Notes under the pieces: generated by a model
What the model saw: only the letters and a program-made list of their open reading frames with translations
Databases searched by the model: none
Told to the model about the DNA's origin: nothing
Part shown: piece after piece, positions 57,014 through 64,000 of the stretch
Layout of the letters: each line of letters opens with the position of its first letter
Numbering within the stretch: the first letter of the stretch is position 1
Assembly (NCBI RefSeq): GCF_023015805.1
Contig: NZ_JALKBA010000003.1
Location: 62,001 to 126,000 of the forward strand
DNA length: 64,000 nucleotides
DNA from: Cellulophaga sp. F20128
GTDB taxonomy: Bacteria; Bacteroidota; Bacteroidia; Flavobacteriales; Flavobacteriaceae
Direction of reading: 5' to 3'
Made by a program: the position numbers and the translations under genes

Positions 57014-58756
57014 ATGAAAAGAATAATGTTATTAATGATTTCCTTGATTGTCTTGTCATCATGTCAAGATACTTTGGAAGAAGAGTTTAAAAACCCGCAG
57101 CAGTATGTGCCTGAGTCAGATCAGTTGGCATCTGGGATGTTTACTAATGCTTTGCTGCAGTACAAGTTTTATATTAAGGATTATGGCGAGTATTGGTGGC
57201 AACTAGGAGGTAATGGTATTCCAAGTTACGCTCAAATATCAAGTCGTTATATTACTCCGAGATATTCGTGGTTTATAGATTATGATGATTTGCAGAATGG
57301 TAATGGATTTGACCAAAGTGGATTCAATTGGTTTAATGACTATTACCTAAGAATGCGAAACTGGGGATTAATACAAGATGTAGTTGACGGACAAAGTGGA
57401 CAACAATATGACGACAGTGTAGTTTATTTTAAACTAATTTCTATAGTTAAAGACTGGGGAGCCCTTAGAAATGTAGATTTATACAATTCAATCCCGTACT
57501 TGAATGCGTTTAAGGGATCCCAGGGGGAGTTTTTTACAACCTATGATGATCCAGAAGAAATTTATAAAGCGGTATTGGATGATTTAAAGTCTATAGCAGA
57601 TGAGTTACCTGGTATTGCTTCTAAAATGTCATCAGAAGGTAAAGCTATTTTGGCTACGCAAGATATAGCCTTAGAAGGTGATATTGATAAGTGGGTGCAG
57701 TATGCCAATGCTTTGCGTTTGCGTTTTGCTGTTAAATTAGCAGGAGTGGATGCTCAGTTTGCGGCATCACACATAAGTGATGCGTTGACTAATTTACCTA
57801 CTGAAGATTTAAGTTTTAATTTACCACATATAGATGCAGCTTCATCTCTTCCAGGCGGTGGTACATGGCAACGTGGCCTATATGAGAGATCATATGTGTT
57901 ACACATTCCTAACGTGATTATGAACAGAATGAATTTTCATAATCAAGAATATGAAGAAACCATAGATGATCCAAGGCTTCCTGTAATTGCATTACCAACT
58001 AAATATAACGATTATAGAGGTGTGTCTATGGATGCTGATGGTCAAGATCAAGGTTATGTAGATGGGGATAGGTATTATACAGCTGCTGATAATTTAATGG
58101 AATCTTCATTAAACAATTCAAAGTCGCAGTATAGCCATGTAACATTAATTCATAACAATATTCCTGCAGACATGTTTACGTTGGCAGAGATAGATTTGTT
58201 ATTGGCCGAAGTTGCAGCAAAACAAATAGCACCTACAGGAAAAGCTGCTGGTGACCATATTAAGGATGCAGTAATGCATTCAACAGATTATTGGTATTAC
58301 CTTAATTCATTAAGTAACTATGGAGCAGATTTAACTGGGCCATGGGCAAGTTTAGTGAGACCTACCAAGCCAAGTTCGACAATCATTACTTCATATGCTG
58401 ATAAGGTAAAAAATGCTTTTAATGCAGAAGGAGCGGTTGATGATCAAATGGAAATTATTATGCAGCAAAAATACATTCACCTTAATTTATTACGTCCAAA
58501 TGAATTGTGGAGTGAATTAAGAAGAACAAGGCATCCAAAATTGGAACCAATGACATTTCAAGGAAAGGTGATGAAGCCACAGCCAGAACGATTAATGTAT
58601 CCATCATCTGAGTTATCTAATAATACGGATGCTTTCTTAGAGGTCATAGATCAGAATAATTGGACAACACCTGTTTTTTGGAGAACAGATGCTAGTTCTT
58701 ACTATAGGGATGATTATGTTACCTTTAAAACATCACTATTACCAGATTTTAATTAA
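57014..58756 (+). CDS. SusD/RagB-type glycan-binding lipoprotein, pair 1
   Basis: A 580-residue lipoprotein (Cys17, VLSSC) forming the lid of SusC1. The TPR-rich SusD fold is visible through LLQYKFYIKDYGEYWWQLGG, VDLYNSIPYLNAFKG, YANALRLRFAVKLAG and the C-terminal IIMQQKYIHLNLLRPNELWSELRRTRHPKLEP. It looks like the SusD-like_2 branch. A strong terminator follows. Confidence 0.92.
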   Translation: MKRIMLLMISLIVLSSCQDTLEEEFKNPQQYVPESDQLASGMFTNALLQYKFYIKDYGEYWWQLGGNGIPSYAQISSRYITPRYSWFIDYDDLQNGNGFDQSGFNWFNDYYLRMRNWGLIQDVVDGQSGQQYDDSVVYFKLISIVKDWGALRNVDLYNSIPYLNAFKGSQGEFFTTYDDPEEIYKAVLDDLKSIADELPGIASKMSSEGKAILATQDIALEGDIDKWVQYANALRLRFAVKLAGVDAQFAASHISDALTNLPTEDLSFNLPHIDAASSLPGGGTWQRGLYERSYVLHIPNVIMNRMNFHNQEYEETIDDPRLPVIALPTKYNDYRGVSMDADGQDQGYVDGDRYYTAADNLMESSLNNSKSQYSHVTLIHNNIPADMFTLAEIDLLLAEVAAKQIAPTGKAAGDHIKDAVMHSTDYWYYLNSLSNYGADLTGPWASLVRPTKPSSTIITSYADKVKNAFNAEGAVDDQMEIIMQQKYIHLNLLRPNELWSELRRTRHPKLEPMTFQGKVMKPQPERLMYPSSELSNNTDAFLEVIDQNNWTTPVFWRTDASSYYRDDYVTFKTSLLPDFN

Positions 58757-58780
58757 AATAATAACATATATTTAACAAGA

Positions 58781-58809
58781 GGAACTAATGAGAATTAGTT
58801 CCTTTTTTT
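58781..58809 (+). terminator. Intrinsic terminator after susD1
   Basis: A perfect 9-bp stem GGAACTAAT / ATTAGTTCC with a 4-base loop and a T run. The duplicated segment begins directly after it. Confidence 0.85.
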
Positions 58810-58812
58810 ATG

Positions 58813-58872
58813 CAAAAGAGTTTGTCAGTAGCACACGATTGGACCACTGAGGTTTCTATATTGAAGAAATAA
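58813..58872 (+). pseudogene. Dead 3' fragment of a GH29 fucosidase gene
   Basis: Translates as QKSLSVAHDWTTEVSILKK-stop, matching the last 19 residues and stop of the intact GH29 (QNSLPVEHAWTIKVSKLKE). 51 of 60 bases agree, in the same frame and with the same stop position. No start or upstream coding sequence precedes it; susD1 and its terminator do. It is a relic of duplication or recombination. Confidence 0.9.
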
Positions 58873-58992
58873 TAAAAAAGAGGACTTTAATTAATGTCTT
58901 GGATATATTTTAACAATATTTTTCATATAAATTTAACATAAGGGGTTAATTTTTATTGGCCCTATTTTATTGGCTAAACTCTGTTTATTACT

Positions 58993-59030
58993 GTTACTTA
59001 GCTTTAAGCACTCGTTGTTAGTCGAATTAC
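58993..59030 (+). promoter_or_regulatory. Regulatory element in the susC2 leader
   Basis: Contains the shared motif GTTGTTAGTCGA (59014-59025) and, exactly 21 bases upstream, GTTACTTAG (58993-59001). Same layout as in the susC1 leader, although the flanking bases have changed. Confidence 0.45.
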
Positions 59031-59130
59031 TTTCCATATTTTAACATTAATTTATAATATTAGGTAATATTTTATATCTTGGGGTAAAATTTACTCTTAA
59101 CAATTTATTAACTAACTAAACTCTATTAGT

Positions 59131-62100
59131 ATGAACAAAAAAATTCATTACTTATTAATGTTTGCAATGTTGCTCTTTATAAACGGGCTGATGGCGCAAA
59201 ACAAAACTGTTACTGGTAAAGTAACTGATGATTCAGGAGTGCCTCTTTTGGGCGTAAATGTCTTAGAAAAAGGAACTTCAAATGGAACTTCAACAGATTT
59301 TGATGGAAACTACACAATTAATGTTTCCAACGATGCGTCTACCTTGGAGTTTACTTCAATTGGATATGTTCAGCAAAGTGTTGCTATAAATGGTAGATCT
59401 ACTATTAATTTAACAATGGCTGAAGATGCAGAGCAACTTGGTGAAGTTGTTGTAACAGGGTTGGGTATTACTAAAGAAAAGAAAGCTTTAGGTTATGCCA
59501 CGGCAATAGTTGAGTCTGATGCATTAACGCAAACAGCTACGCCAAACTTTGCAACTGCTTTATATGGTAAAGCTCCTGGTGTGCAAATAGCTACAACACC
59601 TGGTGGTTCTACTAGTGCTACCAATATTACAATTAGAGGTATTGCCTCTATCACAGGGAAAAGTCAACCCTTAATTGTTTTAGATGGTGTGCCAATTAGA
59701 GACGGAGAAGTTTCTAACAACAACTATTGGGGAGATCAACGTCTTAGAGGTAATGGTCTTTTAGATATTAACCCTGATGATATTGAAAACATTTCTATAT
59801 TAAAAGGAGCTTCTGCAGCAGCGCTTTACGGTTCTGAAGCGGTAAACGGGGTTGTTTTAATTACATCTAAAGGTGCTAAGAAAGGTAAAAAAGGGATGTC
59901 TGTAGATTTTAATACATCATATACCTTTGATCAAGCCGCTTATTTTCCAGATTTTCAAGATGTTAGAGGTCCTGGGTATCCATTGACTCTTGCTGATGCA
60001 GGACAAGATGCAGATATGTTTGTGTATTATGATACAGACAACAACGGATCTGAAGAAACTAGAGGTTTAATAGGAACCAACGTTAACTTTGGTCCTAAAT
60101 TTGACGGTCAGCCAATCCTTAGTTGGGATGGTGTTGTAAGACCTTATACTGCACAACCTGGAGTAGAAGGAATCTATGAAACTGCACATAACACACGTGC
60201 CAATGTTTCAGTTTCTAATGTAGGTGAAAGATCAAGAGTACGTTTCTCATACACACGTCAGGATAATGAAGGTGTAAGTCAAGGTGCTAAGGAGGCAAAA
60301 AATATTGTGAACCTTAACTCATCTTTTGAGTGGTCTGATAATATTAGAACAGATGTTCAAGTAAATTATATCAACCAAAAAGTGACCAACAGACCTTATT
60401 CTATTGATAGGTTAACAAACAACTTTGGTGGTATGATGACGAGGTTTGATAATGCTGAATGGTATAAGGACAGGTATAAAACTAGTGATGGTTATAGATA
60501 TGTTACTGGTACTAGTGAGAGTACAACCCCAAGTGAGAATATTATATACCCAGGGTACAGAGGTGATCTTTTAGATTACTATTGGAGAGTAAATGAAAAT
60601 AACGTTATTGAAAAAAGTAATAGAGTTATTGGTATTGTAACCAATACTTGGGATATAGCAGATGGATTAAGCTTAAGAGGAAGAATTTCGACCGATTTTA
60701 CAAATCGTAATTCTGAAGCTTGGAGTACAACAGAAAGACCAGCTGTTTTTTATACCAACCCAGGAGGTGGCTTTAGTATGGCAAACAACTCATACGATAT
60801 TACCTATGGCGAATTGCTAATGACGTATTCAAGAGAGTTAACGCCAGATTTAGAAATGTCTGTAATGGCAGGTTACAATGCTTCAGAAGAAAAGAGTTCT
60901 AGCTTAAGTAGAGGAACAAGTGGAGGCCTAAGTGTTAGAAACTGGTTTGATATTGCTGCGTCAATAAACACGCCTGGAAGTGGAAGTGGAAGAAGTGCTT
61001 TGGTAAAAGATGCATTACTGGCAACTGCAAACATTGATTATAAAGGATGGTTGTATTTAGAAGGTACTGTTCGTAAGGATAGAACATCTACTATGAACCC
61101 AGATAACAATAGTTTTGTATATCCATCTGTAAACTCAAGTTTTGTGTTTTCTGATGCTTTTGAATTACCACAAGCTATTAGCTTTGCAAAGCTTAGAGCT
61201 TCTTACGGTATAGTAGGTAACTATCCAGATCCTTATAGAGCAAATATTGCATACAATCAAAATACATTAGGAGCTCAAGGTGCTGGTTCTGTTATTTACA
61301 ACAGTATATCTGGTAGTATGGGTAATGATGGTATTAAGCCAGAAGAAAAACGTGAGTTTGAATTTGGTTTGGATATGAAGTTTTTTGAAGGTAGATTAAG
61401 TTTAGATGCAGCGTATTACAACGCACAGGTAGTAGACCAGATTATTGGATTAACATTACCAGGTTCGTCAGGTGCTAGTTCTATACTTACTAATATTGGT
61501 ACTTTAAGAAATAAAGGATACGAATTTGGAATTACAGGTACCCCAGTTGATACAGGTGATTTTAGATGGGATGCTATTGTTAACTTTGCTAAGAACGTTA
61601 ACAAAGTAGAGAAATTAGCTCCAGGTTTAGATGAAATTCAACATGCCAATTGGGATGGTGATGCTGCTAAAATGGTCTCTACAGTTGGTAAGCCAATGGG
61701 AGATTTATACGCTCATCCAATAAAATTGGATGATAACGGTAATAAAATAGTAGATCCAAACGGATTGTACCAAGTAGATGCAAGCAAGCATGAAAAATTT
61801 GGTAACGCTATGCCTAAATGGGTTGGTGGTATTATAAATTCGTTTACTTATAAAAACTTTACATTAAATGCTAATGTAGATTTTAGAATTGGTGGACACG
61901 TAATGCCAACAGCATTAAACTGGATGATTAGCCGTGGGTTAACTACTGAAAGTTTAAAAGGAATGGATGCTGAGCATGGAGGTTTAAGTTTCTATGAAGA
62001 TCAAAATACAGGTGATAGAGTGTTGAGTAGTGCAACTTCTGGTCCTAATGGAGAAGTAGTTTATGACAATGGTATTGTATTAGACGGTGTTAAATTAGAT

Positions 62101-62460
62101 GGTACTCCAAATGATTATATCGCAACTAACCCTGAGTATTACAATAGTGTTTACAATTGGGGTGGACCTCAATACAGCCCTAACACACGTTATGAGCTTT
62201 ATATTAAAGAGAATACCTATTTTAAAATGAGAGATATTTCTTTAACCTATAGTTTGCCAAGCAAAGCCTTGGATCAAATAGGTATTAAAAAGTTAGATTT
62301 CTCTGTGTATGCTAGAAACTTATTCTATATCTACAGAACAATAAAAGATATGGATGCAGAAGCTACTACGGCAGGTTCAAGATGGACTCAGAATGTTAAT
62401 AATACGGGTACCAACCCGTCTACCAAATCATTTGGTTTATCATTACGTGCTAGTTTATAA
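59131..62460 (+). CDS. SusC/RagA-type TonB-dependent transporter, pair 2
   Basis: A 1109-residue outer-membrane barrel with the same domain order as SusC1: signal peptide (differing from SusC1 at one residue in the first 29), carboxypeptidase-D-like domain, plug (ITIRGIASITGKSQPLIVLDGVPI, IENISILKGASAAALYG) and barrel ending LSLRASL. Past the first ~80 residues it is clearly a different protein from SusC1, so the two pairs probably take different fragments of the glycan. Confidence 0.93.
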   Translation: MNKKIHYLLMFAMLLFINGLMAQNKTVTGKVTDDSGVPLLGVNVLEKGTSNGTSTDFDGNYTINVSNDASTLEFTSIGYVQQSVAINGRSTINLTMAEDAEQLGEVVVTGLGITKEKKALGYATAIVESDALTQTATPNFATALYGKAPGVQIATTPGGSTSATNITIRGIASITGKSQPLIVLDGVPIRDGEVSNNNYWGDQRLRGNGLLDINPDDIENISILKGASAAALYGSEAVNGVVLITSKGAKKGKKGMSVDFNTSYTFDQAAYFPDFQDVRGPGYPLTLADAGQDADMFVYYDTDNNGSEETRGLIGTNVNFGPKFDGQPILSWDGVVRPYTAQPGVEGIYETAHNTRANVSVSNVGERSRVRFSYTRQDNEGVSQGAKEAKNIVNLNSSFEWSDNIRTDVQVNYINQKVTNRPYSIDRLTNNFGGMMTRFDNAEWYKDRYKTSDGYRYVTGTSESTTPSENIIYPGYRGDLLDYYWRVNENNVIEKSNRVIGIVTNTWDIADGLSLRGRISTDFTNRNSEAWSTTERPAVFYTNPGGGFSMANNSYDITYGELLMTYSRELTPDLEMSVMAGYNASEEKSSSLSRGTSGGLSVRNWFDIAASINTPGSGSGRSALVKDALLATANIDYKGWLYLEGTVRKDRTSTMNPDNNSFVYPSVNSSFVFSDAFELPQAISFAKLRASYGIVGNYPDPYRANIAYNQNTLGAQGAGSVIYNSISGSMGNDGIKPEEKREFEFGLDMKFFEGRLSLDAAYYNAQVVDQIIGLTLPGSSGASSILTNIGTLRNKGYEFGITGTPVDTGDFRWDAIVNFAKNVNKVEKLAPGLDEIQHANWDGDAAKMVSTVGKPMGDLYAHPIKLDDNGNKIVDPNGLYQVDASKHEKFGNAMPKWVGGIINSFTYKNFTLNANVDFRIGGHVMPTALNWMISRGLTTESLKGMDAEHGGLSFYEDQNTGDRVLSSATSGPNGEVVYDNGIVLDGVKLDGTPNDYIATNPEYYNSVYNWGGPQYSPNTRYELYIKENTYFKMRDISLTYSLPSKALDQIGIKKLDFSVYARNLFYIYRTIKDMDAEATTAGSRWTQNVNNTGTNPSTKSFGLSLRASL

Positions 62461-62494
62461 TAAGAATATAATGAATTATTTAAAAAAATATTTT

Positions 62495-64000
62495 ATGAAA
62501 AAATTGTCAATAATACTTGGCGTTGTATTCGTTATGACATTCAATGCCTGTAGTGAAAGTGATTTTGCGGATAATTATGCAAATCCCTCTAAAATCTCTG
62601 ATGCTACTGTAGAGAAACTATATTCTGGTTTTTTATATGCAAACCAAGGATATGTATTACCAGATTACTGGAACTATTTTGTTGTTTTAAGAACAACAAT
62701 AACTAGATATACCCAAGCTGTTGGTTGGATTAATACTGCAGCTCAATATGTACCTGGAGAAGCAGGTATTGGTGGAAGATGGGGTAGCTATTATGGATTT
62801 TTAGCGCACTACAGAGAAATGGAAAAAGTATACAATGCTTTACCTACTGAAGAGCAAGCTAAATTGAGAATCTTTATGCTTACGGCTACTATCTACCTTT
62901 ACGATCATACACAAAAAGTAGTTGATTTACATGGTGATATTCCATTTTCTGAAGCTGGAAAATTAAGTCAAAATGGAGGCGATTATCAAGCTTCTTTACC
63001 AGCTTATGATACAGCACAAGAAATATACACTACAATGTTAGATGGTTTGCAAGGTTTTGCAGATGAGTTAAATAGCATTAGCTTAGACCCAGCTGTTGCG
63101 GCAAGTTTAGAAACTCAAGATTTTGTAAACAATGGTGATTTGGTTCTTTGGAAAAAGTATTGTAATTCACTTCGTTTAAGAATGTTAACAAGAGTTTCTG
63201 CTTCAGCAGATTTTTCAGCGAGATCGCAATCTGAGATTGCTAGTATTTTAGGTAATGCAGTGCAGTATCCTTTGGTTGATGATAATTCTGAAAACATTCA
63301 AATAGATGTTGTAGATATAGATTCACCGATACACTCAAAAAGTTTTCAAGGTGGTTTGGAAGATTGGGATGGTAATTTAGCAGGTAAAGCAATGATAGAT
63401 CATATGAATACCAATGCTGATCCTAGATTACGTGCAATGTTTGAAGAAGGTGAAGATGCAGTTCCTGGTGTTTTTATAGGTATAGACCCTTTAATGAATG
63501 AAGCTGATCAAACAGCTTTGTTTAATACAGGTACAGTATCTATTTACAACAGATCATCATTATCTCGTAACCAATATTTCCCTGGTTTATTAATTACTGC
63601 GGCGGAAGTAAGTTTTTTAAAGGCAGAAGCTTATGCAGCTACTAATGATGCAATGGCTAAGGCTAGTTATGAAGATGGTGTTACTCAGTCTACTGAGTTT
63701 TACTATGGAGTTCGTGATTTAAGTGCAGATGAGATTTCTGGACCTTTAACTCCTTTAGTACCTGCTGAGATAACTGCTTACTTAGGTAGTGCAGATGTTA
63801 ATTGGGATAATGCAGCTACTACTGCCGATAAATTAGAGTTAATTGCAACTCAAAAATGGATTAGTTTTAGTGTATTGCAAATGCCAGAAAGTTGGGCAGA
63901 AATGAGAAGATTAGATGCTCCAAGTTTATCTTTTCAAGTAGATAACTCTAACCCACAAACACTTCCACCAACAAGATGGATTTATCCAAGTAATGAAAGT
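62495..64000 (+). CDS. SusD/RagB-type lipoprotein, pair 2 (3' end outside window)
   Basis: The frame is open from the ATG at 62495 to the window end, 502 codons without a stop. The lipoprotein signal MKKLSIILGVVFVMTFNAC gives Cys19; an in-frame ATG at 62471 is an alternative start. The body has SusD features: YANQGYVLPDYWNYF, YDHTQKVVDLHGDIPFSEA, LVLWKKYCNSLRLRMLTRVS, YFPGLLITAAEVSFLKAEAYA and ATQKWISFSVLQMPESWAEMRRL, near the usual C-terminal end, so few residues are missing. It is the partner of SusC2, 34 bases downstream of it. Confidence 0.92.
   Translation, partial: MKKLSIILGVVFVMTFNACSESDFADNYANPSKISDATVEKLYSGFLYANQGYVLPDYWNYFVVLRTTITRYTQAVGWINTAAQYVPGEAGIGGRWGSYYGFLAHYREMEKVYNALPTEEQAKLRIFMLTATIYLYDHTQKVVDLHGDIPFSEAGKLSQNGGDYQASLPAYDTAQEIYTTMLDGLQGFADELNSISLDPAVAASLETQDFVNNGDLVLWKKYCNSLRLRMLTRVSASADFSARSQSEIASILGNAVQYPLVDDNSENIQIDVVDIDSPIHSKSFQGGLEDWDGNLAGKAMIDHMNTNADPRLRAMFEEGEDAVPGVFIGIDPLMNEADQTALFNTGTVSIYNRSSLSRNQYFPGLLITAAEVSFLKAEAYAATNDAMAKASYEDGVTQSTEFYYGVRDLSADEISGPLTPLVPAEITAYLGSADVNWDNAATTADKLELIATQKWISFSVLQMPESWAEMRRLDAPSLSFQVDNSNPQTLPPTRWIYPSNES

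Larger units (their letters stand above)
58813..59213 (+). repeat. Duplicated segment, copy 2 (GH29 tail relic, spacer, susC2 start)
   Basis: Aligned with copy 1 at 53373-53769, an offset of about 5440 bases. It includes the gene relic, a decayed terminator (58941-58970), the conserved leader and the near-identical signal-peptide codons of susC2. Confidence 0.85.

Noticed and set aside
1-64000. CRISPR array, insertion sequence or prophage
   Set aside because: No regularly spaced short repeats, transposase, integrase or phage structural genes were found by reading the window.

Overview
The window is about 64 kb of low-GC DNA from a member of the Bacteroidota, almost certainly a marine-type Flavobacteriaceae. 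Evidence includes promoters of the TTG-n18-21-TAnnTTTG type, SusC/SusD pairs, a fused SecDF, a type B T9SS sorting domain, a Rho with a long disordered insertion, a DUF4293 protein and a BT_3928-type protein beside tpiA. The genus cannot be fixed from the sequence alone. No rRNA, CRISPR array, insertion sequence or phage gene was seen.

Positions 1-32908 are core chromosome. In order: the 3' end of gyrB, a DUF6588-type protein, a small lipoprotein, mdh, secDF; a minus-strand run (degenerate ModF-like ABC protein, alpha/beta hydrolase, DUF192 lipoprotein, lgt, yidD, cysS, folE); a T9SS type B secreted protein; a FadL-type outer membrane protein; a low-complexity lipoprotein; proS; two identical tRNA-Glu genes ahead of rpsT; a membrane protein and a lipoprotein of unknown role; rho; DUF4293; a YfcE-like phosphodiesterase; truA; an MsbA-like exporter; the folP-dacA pair; DUF1599; a MauE/DoxX-thioredoxin protein; a GyrI-like protein; and tpiA-prmA-clpS.

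Positions 32905-64000 are an accessory glycan-utilisation locus with two arms around a LytS/LytT two-component system (40861-42680). The right arm (plus strand) encodes a CBM9-like protein, a GHL10-type hydrolase, GH20 beta-hexosaminidase, GH92 alpha-mannosidase, a DUF4838 protein, GH29 alpha-fucosidase, and two tandem SusC/SusD pairs; the second SusD runs off the window. The enzyme set suggests a fucosylated, mannose- and HexNAc-containing glycan such as an N-glycan. The left arm (minus strand) is a five-gene operon of a different kind: a PSCyt1-DUF1549-DUF1553 (PSD1) lipoprotein with two CxxCH motifs, a Tat-type DUF1501 protein, an NHL beta-propeller, a chitobiase-C/discoidin-like lipoprotein, and a DUF2231 membrane protein fused to a CxxCH domain, leucine-rich repeats and the same chitobiase-C/discoidin-like modules.

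Three sequence-level signals tie the locus together. First, a C-terminal carbohydrate-binding-like module ending in W-[LVI]-F-x-D-E-I-x-V-[EN] is shared by two left-arm proteins, the GH20 and the DUF4838 protein. Second, a 12-base motif, GTTRTTRGTCKA, lies upstream of the left operon, between the sensor kinase gene and the right operon, and in front of both susC genes. Third, the segment before the second susC is a duplicate of the segment before the first and carries a dead 60-base copy of the 3' end of the GH29 gene. These make a coordinated glycan-uptake plus cytochrome-linked system the most interesting candidate in the window.
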